Origin: an uncultured Eubacteriales bacterium
GTDB taxonomy: Bacteria > Bacillota > Clostridia > Christensenellales > Aristaeellaceae
Direction of reading: 5' to 3'
Assembly: GCA_900553315.1 (NCBI GenBank)
Contig: USCW01000034.1
Coordinates: forward strand, 1-11,995
Length of the DNA: 11,995 bases
Position 1 is the stretch's first letter, and each line of letters begins with the position of its first letter. Below are positions 1 through 6,605 of the stretch, piece by piece. The translations under genes were made by a program, and so were the position numbers. The notes under the pieces were generated by a model, which was not told where the DNA came from, made no database searches, and worked only from the letters and a program-made list of their open reading frames with translations.

Positions 1-32
1 GGCCTTTCTGCAGAAAGGCCCCCTCCCTCGCA
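1..32 (-). repeat. Dispersed hairpin repeat, copy 1 (3' end of MATE gene)
   Basis: Read on the minus strand, this is TGCGAGGGAGGG followed by a 20-nt palindrome (positions 1-20) that can fold as an 8-bp stem, GGCCTTTC/GAAAGGCC, with a TGCA loop. It begins 6 nt past the MATE stop codon. It matches 30 of 32 positions of the repeat at 11962-11993 in inverted orientation. In both places it lies just after a stop codon and in the same orientation relative to the gene, which suits a terminator-associated repeat. The window ends at the hairpin, so any U tract cannot be seen. Confidence 0.75.
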
Positions 33-38
33 TTACTC

Positions 39-1424
39 TTAAAATAATCCTTTTTTCCAGTTACCGCGGAAGAAGCGGAGACCTAGGAGGAGGGCGCGGG
101 TCACGTTGTCCAGCGCCATGCAGCACCAGACCGCGGTGAGACCGAGGTGCAGCACGTGAACACAGATGGCGGTCAGCAGAATGCGGACGCACCAAGTCGT
201 GAACATCGAAATGATGAACGGAGCCTTGGTGTCGCCAACGCCGTTGAATACGCCCTCCCAAATAATGCCACAGGCATAAATGGGTTCCGTTACCGCAATG
301 ATCCGCAAGACCGTCGCGCCCATGGCGATGACCTGCTGATCCGGCGTAAAGATCGAAAGCATCAAACTTGGGAAGAGGAAGAGTATCCCGCCTGTCAGCG
401 CCATCAGCAGCGCCGCTGAAATCAAGATCAGCATGGAAACGCGCATCAGCTTTCGCTCGTTGCGCTCACCCACCGCATTGCCCGCCAGCGTCGAGGCTGC
501 GGCCTGCATACCGTAACCGGGCAGATATACAGCCTCCTCCGTGGTCAGCGCCAGCGAATGCGCCGCCAGCGCCGTCGTGCCCAGCGAGGACACCTGCGAC
601 AGAAAGACCACATGACCGAGACATACGCCGATCCGCGTGAACACCACGGGCACGCCGATCCGCGCACATTGTCCCATGACCTCCTTGTTCCAGCGCAAGC
701 GCATCCCCTTCGGGGTCAAAAGCGGACTCCGCCAAAGCGCACGAAACATCATCAAGCCGCTGAATACATAGGAGATCGCCGAAGCAATCGCCGCACCCTC
801 CACGCCTAAGCCCGCACGGGGGATCAGCAGCTCACGACCGAAAAGCGTCAGCGTGCAACTGTCGAAGATCAGGAAGAAGTTCAGCACCAGATTGATGGCG
901 TTCATGGCGGCGTTTACCAGCATAGGCGTGCGCGTGTTGCCTGCCGCACGCAGGGCGGAGGAAAACAGCGCGCTTGCCGCACGGAATATCATGGGCAGAC
1001 AGACAATCGCAAAATACCGCGACGCGGTCGCTTGAATCTCCGGCGCCGCGTTGAGCCAGCCGGGAATAAAGGGGCTCAGGCCGACGGTCAGAAGACCAAT
1101 ACCAATGCCCAGAATCAGCACCGCGAAAATGGTCTGCCCCGCCGCGGTGCGGGCAGTCTTTTCATCCTTCGCACCCAGCGCACGGGAAATGCACGCTAAA
1201 AAGCCTACGCCCATGGCAAACATGGGGGCGTTCACCAGCCAGCTCACCGGTGTGGTAATACCCACCGCCGCCGTGGACTGTGCCCCTAATTGGCCCACCA
1301 TGGCCGAGTCCGCATACTGCACGACGGTTTGCAGCGCCTGCTCCAGCATGGCCGGCCACGCCAGCGTGAAAATGCTTCCCAGCAGCACGCGATCCTCGCG
1401 CCCTAATTTTTTCAAGCCCTTCAT
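39..1424 (-). CDS. MATE family multidrug/sodium efflux transporter
   Basis: A 461-residue integral membrane protein of the MATE family, which exports cationic drugs or metabolites in exchange for Na+ or H+. It has the usual length and about 12 hydrophobic segments in two related halves. The half-repeat signatures are visible as ALRAAGNTRTPM in the first half and GVFNGVGDTKAP in the second, with LGVEGAAIAS between them. The closest broad subgroup seems DinF/NorM-like. The reading frame is open 84 nt further upstream. I chose the ATG at 1422-1424 because it has GGAGGG 9 nt before it, begins a normal MATE N-terminus (MKGLKKLGRED), and a good promoter lies inside the upstream extension. It follows the LacI gene in the same direction but has its own promoter and a terminator before it, so it is probably a separate unit. 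Substrate unknown. Confidence 0.95.
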   Translation of the reverse strand: MKGLKKLGREDRVLLGSIFTLAWPAMLEQALQTVVQYADSAMVGQLGAQSTAAVGITTPVSWLVNAPMFAMGVGFLACISRALGAKDEKTARTAAGQTIFAVLILGIGIGLLTVGLSPFIPGWLNAAPEIQATASRYFAIVCLPMIFRAASALFSSALRAAGNTRTPMLVNAAMNAINLVLNFFLIFDSCTLTLFGRELLIPRAGLGVEGAAIASAISYVFSGLMMFRALWRSPLLTPKGMRLRWNKEVMGQCARIGVPVVFTRIGVCLGHVVFLSQVSSLGTTALAAHSLALTTEEAVYLPGYGMQAAASTLAGNAVGERNERKLMRVSMLILISAALLMALTGGILFLFPSLMLSIFTPDQQVIAMGATVLRIIAVTEPIYACGIIWEGVFNGVGDTKAPFIISMFTTWCVRILLTAICVHVLHLGLTAVWCCMALDNVTRALLLGLRFFRGNWKKGLF

Positions 1425-1448
1425 CCTTCGTATCCCTCCAGTTCTTCC

Positions 1449-1477
1449 AGTATACAGGAGAACATGCGCCCTGTCCA
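1449..1477 (-). promoter_or_regulatory. Sigma-A-type promoter for the MATE gene
   Basis: On the minus strand, TGGACA (1472-1477) and TATACT (1449-1454) are separated by exactly 17 nt, matching the -35 and -10 consensus at 5 of 6 positions each. Transcription would start near 1442, giving a leader of roughly 18 nt containing the GGAGGG ribosome binding site. It lies within the open-frame extension upstream of the chosen start, which supports the ATG at 1424. Confidence 0.65.
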
Positions 1478-1485
1478 GCAAGCGC

Positions 1486-1521
1486 AAAAGAGGGGAGACG
1501 GCTTCCAACGAAGCGCCTCCC
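1486..1521 (-). terminator. Probable intrinsic terminator of the LacI-family gene
   Basis: On the minus strand, GGGAGGC and GCTTC pair with GAAGC and GTCTCCC around a GTTG loop. This gives a stem of about 12 bp with one G-U pair and one bulged C. It is followed by CCTCTTTT (T tract at 1486-1489). The hairpin begins 27 nt after the repressor stop codon and ends before the MATE promoter, so it would separate the two minus-strand units. The T tract is short, so readthrough is possible. Confidence 0.55.
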
Positions 1522-1548
1522 GATATTGAATAGAAGCTTCTGCTGTGC

Positions 1549-2592
1549 TTACGCCTCCGCGCTCCTGTTCAGCCCTGCGGTGGACTCCCGCGCAATGAAC
1601 CGGGAGCCGATGTGGATATGCAGCTGCTCGCCGGAGGGATCGGCAATTTGATCCAGCAGCAGCTGGATAGCCTGTTCGCCCAGCGCGGCGCAGGAGATTT
1701 GAATGGACGACAGGGCGGGAATGCAGATCTGGGACAGCATGGTGTTGTCCACGCCGATGATGTTCACGTCCTGCGGCAACTGATAGCCGTGGGCCTGCAT
1801 GGCGCGCATGGCGCCGATAGCGATCACGTCATTGTCGGCAAAGAGCGCGGGGGGCAGTTTCCGTCCGGCATCCAGCAGCCTGTTCATGTCTTCACAGGCG
1901 GCGTTCAGACCGGGAGTCACGGAAAAGCAAAGCTCCTCGCGCTCCGGCAGACCGAAGTCATGCAGCGCTTCCCGGTAGCCGTTCCCGCGGGCCTTAAAGT
2001 TGCCGGTGCGGATGGACGAGCAGAGATACCCCACCTCGCCCAGCGTCCGAAGCTGCGCCACGGCGGCATAGGCAAGGTCACGGTTGTTCATGGTCACGCT
2101 GGAAAAGGGCAGCGCTGGATGGTCGCAGTCCAGCACGACGATAGGCACGCGCAGGATGCGAAGCTTCTTGATTTCCTCGCATTCCATCTCCGTGGCGATG
2201 ACCAGCAGACCAATACAGCTGTCCGCTGCCAACTCAGGGAGGCGCTGGTCGAACTCGTCGCTGGAAAGGCTGCTGAATACCAGCGTGTAATTGCGCGTGC
2301 GGGCGACCGCGTCGATCGCGTCGATGATGGCGTCGACAAAGCCTTCGTTTTTGTCCGTCAATAGGGCGCTGCGATAATATTTCAGCAGTCGAATATACTG
2401 TGGCGAGCCGTCGGGCTTCCCTGTGGACGCGGACTGCTCCGGCGTATAGGGCAGATAGGAATAGCCGTTGGCCTTCAAAGCGGACTGAATGCGCCGCCGG
2501 GTCGCGTCGCTCACGCCGGGACGGCCCTGCCGCACAATGGAAACGCTGGCGGGGGAGACGTTCAGCCGTGCCGCCAGTTGCGCTAAAGTCAA
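1549..2592 (-). CDS. LacI/GalR-family transcriptional repressor
   Basis: A 347-residue cytoplasmic sugar-responsive DNA-binding protein. The N-terminal helix-turn-helix (residues 2-22, LNVSPASVS) is followed by GVSDATRRRI, the usual LacI pattern. Residues from about 65 on form the periplasmic-binding-protein-like effector domain, with GEVGYLCSSIRTGNFKARGNGY and the C-terminal IIGVDNTMLSQICIPALSSI. The hinge after NGYSYLPYTPEQ lacks the usual N-x-x-A-R-x-L helix, an odd point for this family. I start it at TTG (2590-2592): GGAGG lies 8 nt upstream of it, whereas the in-frame GTG at 2599-2601 overlaps that same Shine-Dalgarno sequence. It is divergent from the transporter operon and is the obvious candidate to bind the TTTAGT repeats in the shared control region. 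Likely ligand: the imported sugar or an intermediate. Confidence 0.93.
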   Translation of the reverse strand: MTLAQLAARLNVSPASVSIVRQGRPGVSDATRRRIQSALKANGYSYLPYTPEQSASTGKPDGSPQYIRLLKYYRSALLTDKNEGFVDAIIDAIDAVARTRNYTLVFSSLSSDEFDQRLPELAADSCIGLLVIATEMECEEIKKLRILRVPIVVLDCDHPALPFSSVTMNNRDLAYAAVAQLRTLGEVGYLCSSIRTGNFKARGNGYREALHDFGLPEREELCFSVTPGLNAACEDMNRLLDAGRKLPPALFADNDVIAIGAMRAMQAHGYQLPQDVNIIGVDNTMLSQICIPALSSIQISCAALGEQAIQLLLDQIADPSGEQLHIHIGSRFIARESTAGLNRSAEA

Positions 2593-2606
2593 GGAATCCA
2601 CCTCCG
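2593..2606 (-). promoter_or_regulatory. Ribosome binding site that decides the repressor start
   Basis: The minus strand reads CCGGAGGTGGATTCC and then TTG. The GGAGG is optimally placed (8 nt) for TTG, and its last G is the first base of the GTG that would otherwise be the start. This implies initiation at the weak TTG codon, a common way of keeping repressor levels low. Confidence 0.6.
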
Positions 2607-2621
2607 GGGAAAATATCGCTT

Positions 2622-2643
2622 CATTTTAGCATACATTTTAGCA
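2622..2643 (-). promoter_or_regulatory. Putative extended -10 promoter and direct repeat upstream of the repressor
   Basis: The plus strand carries CATTTTAGCA twice (2622-2631 and 2634-2643), one per 12 bp. On the minus strand each copy reads TGCTAAAATG, a match to an extended -10 element (TGnTAAAAT). The copy at 2622-2631 would give a leader of about 25 nt to the TTG start. No good -35 is visible; TTGCTT is only 15 nt away. The repeat also contains TTTAG, resembling the half-sites to the right, so it could serve autoregulation. This is tentative. Confidence 0.4.
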
Positions 2644-2705
2644 AAGCAAAAGCCTTGCGGTGAAAAAAGACGCGAGCTGCGGCGGTCGCGGCGCGATAAC
2701 TGGAA

Positions 2706-2739
2706 TTTAGTGGAAAAATAAATTTAGTTTACTAAATTT
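2706..2739. promoter_or_regulatory. Probable upstream operator (perfect palindrome)
   Basis: AAATTTAGTTTACTAAATTT (2720-2739) is a perfect inverted repeat with 9-bp arms and a 2-bp centre. A further TTTAGT lies at 2706-2711. The palindrome ends 22 bp before the -35 box of the operon promoter. The size and symmetry suit a LacI-family dimer, and the adjacent divergent repressor gene makes it the likely binder. It lacks the central CG common in LacI-family operators, so assignment to this repressor is inference. Confidence 0.6.
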
Positions 2740-2761
2740 GAAAACAAACCAGGAAAAACTG

Positions 2762-2790
2762 TTGACATTACGCGTGCATATATGTATAAT
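2762..2790 (+). promoter_or_regulatory. Consensus sigma-A promoter of the transport/catabolic operon
   Basis: TTGACA (2762-2767) and TATAAT (2785-2790) are both exact consensus hexamers, separated by 17 nt. Transcription would start near 2797, leaving a leader of about 80 nt before the first permease. Such a perfect core promoter is expected to be strong and to need tight repression, fitting the flanking inverted repeats. No other convincing promoter was found between here and the end of the gene cluster. Confidence 0.88.
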
Positions 2791-2822
2791 TTGACTTGTA
2801 GGCAACCAGATGATTTACAATA

Positions 2823-2861
2823 ACTAAAATAATTTAGTAATTAAAACTTGAACGAACTAAA
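2823..2861. promoter_or_regulatory. Probable downstream operator in the leader
   Basis: ACTAAA (2823-2828) and TTTAGT (2833-2838) form an inverted repeat with a 4-nt spacer. A third ACTAAA lies at 2856-2861, just before the ribosome binding site. The elements share the TTTAGT half-site with the upstream palindrome but in the opposite arm order. They fall about 25-65 nt after the predicted transcription start, a position from which a bound repressor could block elongation or pair with the upstream site. Confidence 0.5.
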
Positions 2862-2876
2862 TCGGGAGGGACAGGC

Positions 2877-3824
2877 ATGACAACCGTGAGCAGGCCGGTC
2901 AAGCGGAAAAAGACGAACTGGCGGCGCTTTAACTGGCAGATATTCCTGATGGCAATGGCGGGCGTGGTGTTTCTGGCGATCTTTGCCTACATCCCGATGA
3001 TTGGCATTGTCATGGCGTTCAAGAATTTGGACTATTCCATGAACGTCATGAAGGATTTGATGACCAAGCCGTGGGTGGGCTTTGAGAACTTTGTGAAGTT
3101 TATTCGGGACGCGCAGTTCAAGACGGTGATGTGGAACACCCTGTCGCTGGGCGTGCTGGAACTGGTTATTACCTTCCCCATTCCGATCTTCTTCGCGCTG
3201 ATGCTCAACGAGCTGCGCAACGAGAAGTTCAAGCGCGTTATTCAAACCACCACCTATTTTCCGTACTTTATTTCTTGGGTGGTGTACGGCGGCATCGTTT
3301 CCGCCCTGCTGACCTCGGACGGCGGCCTCATCAACAACGTGATGATGGACGCGCACCTCATCAGCAGACCGATCAACTTTCTTTCGGAATCCCAGTATTT
3401 CTACGCCATCGTGATTATCTCCTCGGCCATTAAAGGCACGGGCTGGGGCTCGGTGGTCTACGTGGCGGCGATCGCGGGCGTGGATCAGGCCATTTACGAG
3501 GCGGCGCGTATCGACGGCGCAAACCGTTGGCAGACGGCCTTCAAGGTGACGCTGCCCTCCATCGCTCCCACGGTAACGGTGCTGCTCCTGCTGGCTATCA
3601 GCGGCATTCTGGGCTCGGGCTTCGACCGAATCTACATGCTGCAAAACCCGCTGAATCTGGTGCGCTCGGAGGTGCTGGATACCTTCGTGTACAAGATGGG
3701 CATTTCCTCCCGGCGGTTCTCCTACACTACGGCTATCGGCCTGTTCCGGTCGGTGCTGGCGGTGCTGCTGCTGGGCGGCGGCAATCTGCTGAGCAAGAAG
3801 CTGACAGGCAACGGCCTGTTCTGA
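2877..3824 (+). CDS. ABC sugar transporter permease, LplB/YtcP type
   Basis: A 315-residue inner-membrane permease, the first gene of the operon. It has about six hydrophobic segments after a basic N-terminus (residues 4-17). It carries the ABC-permease cytoplasmic EAA loop at 208-227, EAARIDGANRWQTAFKVTLP, which docks to the ATPase. The start FLAIFAYIPMIGIVMAFKNLDY and the end GNLLSKKLTGNGLF are typical of the LplB group that imports oligosaccharides or complex sugars. The ATG follows GGGAGGG by 6 nt. The second permease starts 19 nt downstream, and the pair should form the heterodimeric channel served by the binding protein at 4839. No ATPase gene is present, as is usual for this group, which shares an MsmK-type ATPase encoded elsewhere. 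Confidence 0.95.
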   Translation: MTTVSRPVKRKKTNWRRFNWQIFLMAMAGVVFLAIFAYIPMIGIVMAFKNLDYSMNVMKDLMTKPWVGFENFVKFIRDAQFKTVMWNTLSLGVLELVITFPIPIFFALMLNELRNEKFKRVIQTTTYFPYFISWVVYGGIVSALLTSDGGLINNVMMDAHLISRPINFLSESQYFYAIVIISSAIKGTGWGSVVYVAAIAGVDQAIYEAARIDGANRWQTAFKVTLPSIAPTVTVLLLLAISGILGSGFDRIYMLQNPLNLVRSEVLDTFVYKMGISSRRFSYTTAIGLFRSVLAVLLLGGGNLLSKKLTGNGLF

Positions 3825-3843
3825 GAAAGGAGGCTGACAGGGT

Positions 3844-4764
3844 ATGACGACAAAGGCAATGAACGCCCCGCTCAAAAAGGGCAAGAGCCGGCTGAATCGC
3901 AACAACGGCTGGGACTACCTGATGATCGGCGTTCTGGTTCTCTTTGCGCTCATCTGCGTGTATCCCTTCTGGTATGTGGTGATCGGCTCCTTCAGCGACG
4001 GCGCGGATTACATGCGCGGCGGCGTGTATCTGTGGCCGCGGGAATGGTCGCTGCAAAACTATCAGGTGACGCTGGTGGACTCCCGGCTGTGGATCGGCTT
4101 CCGCGTAACCATCGCCCGCACGTTTATCTGCACCATTACCCATGTGCTGTTCACCGCCATGGTGGCCTACGCCATGAGCCGCAGCGATCTCCCCTGCCGC
4201 AAGTTCATTTATTGGTTCAATATGTTCACCATGTTCTTCGGCGGAGGTCTGATCCCGTTTTATATCCTGCTCAAGCAGCTGAAGCTGATCAATACCTTCT
4301 GGGTATATGTCATTCCCGGACTGTACTCCGTATATAATATGATTATCTGCTCCAACTACTTCCGCAGCATTCCCGAGGAAATCCACGAATCCGCCACCAT
4401 GGACGGCGCAAGCGAGTTCAAGGTCTTCTATAAGCTGTATCTGCCCCTGTCCACGCCGGTGCTGGCGACGATCGCTTTGTGGGTGGGCGTGGGTCATTGG
4501 AACGCCTTCTTCGACAGCATGGTGTACACCACCAGCCGGGAGCTGCAAACCCTGCAGCTGTATCTGTACAAGATGATTAAGACGGCGGAGTTCGTCAGCT
4601 CCGCAGACATGGGCGGTCTGCCCAGCGAGGTGCAGTCCAACGTGACGGCGACCACGGTGCGCTACGCCACCATCGTCATCAGCACCATCCCGATCCTGTG
4701 CATCTACCCCTTCCTTCAGCGGTTCCTGACCAAGGGCATTATGCTGGGCTCCCTGAAGGGCTGA
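3844..4764 (+). CDS. ABC sugar transporter permease, LplC/YtcP-like (second subunit)
   Basis: A 306-residue inner-membrane permease, partner of the upstream one. It has six predicted membrane segments and an EAA loop at 182-201, ESATMDGASEFKVFYKLYLP, in which the first alanine of EAA is serine. The C-terminus RFLTKGIMLGSLKG is the conserved tail of this permease group. AAAGGAGG lies 10 nt before the ATG. The short 19-nt gap after the first permease indicates co-transcription and probably coupled expression. It would form half of the channel for an oligosaccharide or glycoside. Specificity cannot be read from the sequence. Confidence 0.95.
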   Translation: MTTKAMNAPLKKGKSRLNRNNGWDYLMIGVLVLFALICVYPFWYVVIGSFSDGADYMRGGVYLWPREWSLQNYQVTLVDSRLWIGFRVTIARTFICTITHVLFTAMVAYAMSRSDLPCRKFIYWFNMFTMFFGGGLIPFYILLKQLKLINTFWVYVIPGLYSVYNMIICSNYFRSIPEEIHESATMDGASEFKVFYKLYLPLSTPVLATIALWVGVGHWNAFFDSMVYTTSRELQTLQLYLYKMIKTAEFVSSADMGGLPSEVQSNVTATTVRYATIVISTIPILCIYPFLQRFLTKGIMLGSLKG

Positions 4765-4776
4765 TTTCCCTGCGAC

Positions 4777-4822
4777 ATTTAACCGCAGGCAAGCGGTTAA
4801 ATAAATTTGCGGCGCTGCCGCA
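4777..4822 (+). promoter_or_regulatory. Two tandem intercistronic hairpins before the binding-protein gene
   Basis: ATTTAACCGC (4777-4786) pairs perfectly with GCGGTTAAAT (4793-4802) around a 6-nt loop. A second stem, TGCGGC/GCCGCA (4808-4822) with a GCT loop, follows 5 nt later and stops 5 nt before the GAGG ribosome binding site. There is no U tract, so full termination is unlikely. Hairpins here commonly protect a processed 5' end or block decay, letting the binding protein be made in excess over the permeases. Confidence 0.55.
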
Positions 4823-4838
4823 GAAAAGAGGTAACGGT

Positions 4839-6491
4839 ATGAAAAAGGTTCTGTCCCTGGTGTTGGCGATCATGATGCTCGTCATGGCCGTCCCCGCTGC
4901 TTTCGCGGCCGAAGAGCCCGTGAAGCTCACGTGGTTCGTGGACGTTCCCTCCTTCGTCTTCAATTCCGAAGGCTGGGGTCTGGATAAGATGACCGCTGAG
5001 ATCACCGAGCGTTTCGGCATCGAGGTGGAGTTCGTCGTCGCGGCGGATAACTCCGGCTCTCAGCTGGCCACGCTGATCTCCGGCGAGGACTATCCCGACC
5101 TGATTACGGTCGAGGGTCTGTGGAACACCGACCGCACCAATCTGCTCAAGCAGATGGCCGAGGCCGGTCTGCTGGCCTCCTACAACGATCTGGCGGCGAG
5201 TTACCTGACCGAGGACGAGTGGAAGAACTTCCGCAGCGACGTCATCGCGTGGTACGCGCTGTCCGACGGCAAGACCTACGCCTATCCCAACTACGGCTAC
5301 TCCACCGACGACCTGCCCGAGGGCAAGGGTCTGGTGCCCAACCGCTGCATCGTGGTTCGCGCCGACATGCTGGAAAAGCTGGGCTATGACACCACCAAGC
5401 TGGTAGACGTGAAGGCCGACGAGTTCCTGAACATGTGCGAGCGCGCCGTGAAGGAAATCGGCGCCTACAATGACCTGAGCGTCATCGGTATGCAGCTGTA
5501 CGAGGGCGGCAGCGAGGCCGCCGACATCATGGGTCAGTATCTGGCCATGCCTTGGGAGACTGAGGACGGTCAGTATTACGACACTTGGACCTCCGGCGCG
5601 AACAAGGAAACCTATGCGTTCCTGAACGAAGCCTATCGCCGCGGTCTGATCTTGGAAGCCAACTACTCCGATACCCGCGACCAGGTTCGTGAAAAGATCG
5701 CCAGCGGCCGCGTGTTCGCGCTGGTCGCTGCGCCGCAGGACTTCGCCAGCCAGTTTGCTACCCTGTATGAAGCCGATCCCAACGCCTACTATGTGCCCGT
5801 GGTGGTGCGCAACGCCAACGGCGACGATCCTACCCTGACCGACATCTCCGGCTGGGGCTACCTGCAGACGGCCATCACCTCCTCCAACAAGGCTCCCGAG
5901 CAGACCATCAAGATGGTCAACTGGCTGCTGTCCCGCGAGGGCGCGATCCAGATGAACAAGGGCTGGGAAGGCGAGCAGTGGCAGTGGGAAGACGACGGCA
6001 CCATCTCCATTCTGGACAGCTGGAAGCAGGCGACCAACGACGATCCTACCCTGAGAAAGCGCTATGGCATCAATGCCTTCGACCTGTATGCCAACTGGGC
6101 GTTCCTGATGCAGTTTGAGCCCAAGCTGGATCTGGACAATCCCAACGATCTGAAGACCTACCACACCACGGATACCTACATCAAGGAGCCCATGAGCATC
6201 TATTCTCACCGTGCGGCTCAGTATGTGCGTGACCCTGCGGACGAGCGTGCGCTGCCCGTGTCCGAGGAGCAGAACAAGCTGAAGAGCTACATGACCATCG
6301 CTGAGGCGCAGCTGCTGACCGCCGCCACCGCCGAGGACTTCGAGGCCAAGTATGCCGAGATTCAGACGACCCGTCCCACCATGGCGAATCTGGATCTCAT
6401 CAACGCCTATCAGAACGACTGCCTGCAGGCCGGTAAGGCGCAGCTGGGTGTGAAGTTCTTCTTCCCGCCGTATGCCGCCAAGGCCGAGTAA
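4839..6491 (+). CDS. Extracellular solute-binding protein of the ABC sugar transporter (LplA-like)
   Basis: A 550-residue exported protein, long for a sugar binding protein but normal for the LplA group. Residues 1-23 form a signal peptide: MKK, a hydrophobic core, then AAFA. The mature protein starts near AEEPVKLTWFVD. Two lobes of a type I-like binding fold are suggested by LISGEDYPDLITV, then SGRVFALVAAPQDF and the C-terminal MVNWLLSREGA. There is no cysteine near the cleavage site, so it is not a lipoprotein, which is unusual for a Gram-positive binding protein. Several Trp and Tyr residues (WGYLQT, EGEQWQWEDD) could stack on sugar rings. I chose the ATG at 4839 because GAGG precedes it by 7 nt and the signal peptide begins there; the frame is open further upstream without a start signal. 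Confidence 0.95.
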   Translation: MKKVLSLVLAIMMLVMAVPAAFAAEEPVKLTWFVDVPSFVFNSEGWGLDKMTAEITERFGIEVEFVVAADNSGSQLATLISGEDYPDLITVEGLWNTDRTNLLKQMAEAGLLASYNDLAASYLTEDEWKNFRSDVIAWYALSDGKTYAYPNYGYSTDDLPEGKGLVPNRCIVVRADMLEKLGYDTTKLVDVKADEFLNMCERAVKEIGAYNDLSVIGMQLYEGGSEAADIMGQYLAMPWETEDGQYYDTWTSGANKETYAFLNEAYRRGLILEANYSDTRDQVREKIASGRVFALVAAPQDFASQFATLYEADPNAYYVPVVVRNANGDDPTLTDISGWGYLQTAITSSNKAPEQTIKMVNWLLSREGAIQMNKGWEGEQWQWEDDGTISILDSWKQATNDDPTLRKRYGINAFDLYANWAFLMQFEPKLDLDNPNDLKTYHTTDTYIKEPMSIYSHRAAQYVRDPADERALPVSEEQNKLKSYMTIAEAQLLTAATAEDFEAKYAEIQTTRPTMANLDLINAYQNDCLQAGKAQLGVKFFFPPYAAKAE

Positions 6492-6512
6492 GCAAAGCAT
6501 GATTCCTTAACC

Positions 6513-6548
6513 GCGTGCGCCGGGACCCCTCCGGGTCTCGGCGCACGC
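6513..6548 (+). promoter_or_regulatory. Long GC-rich hairpin after the binding-protein gene
   Basis: A 16-bp stem (6513-6528 with 6533-6548, one G-U pair) closes a CTCC loop 21 nt past the stop codon. A T5 run occurs only 13 nt further on (6562-6566). It is therefore either a weak intrinsic terminator or, more likely, a 3'-end stabiliser that lowers expression of the downstream enzymes relative to the binding protein. No new promoter is evident between it and the next gene. Confidence 0.65.
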
Positions 6549-6605
6549 TTCGAAAGACACCTTTTTCAAGCGCCACAACAAACATTGCGTGCGGGGTGAA
6601 AACAG

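Noticed and set aside
1425..1508. 28-residue N-terminal extension of the MATE protein
   Set aside because: It contains the -35/-10 promoter and is unlike MATE N-termini; the ATG at 1424 has the good ribosome binding site.
2777..2784. CATATATG palindrome in the promoter spacer
   Set aside because: It is only 8 bp, in AT-rich DNA between -35 and -10, and does not match the TTTAGT half-sites.
2841..3905. 354-residue antisense frame over the first permease and the operon leader
   Set aside because: It would cover the consensus promoter leader and a clear permease gene, and its composition is typical of an antisense shadow.
4797..6500. 567-residue open frame antisense to the binding-protein gene
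   Set aside because: It is rich in Gly, Val, Leu, Gln and His in the way a reverse-strand shadow of GC-biased codons is. It has no domain I recognise and exactly overlies a clear gene.
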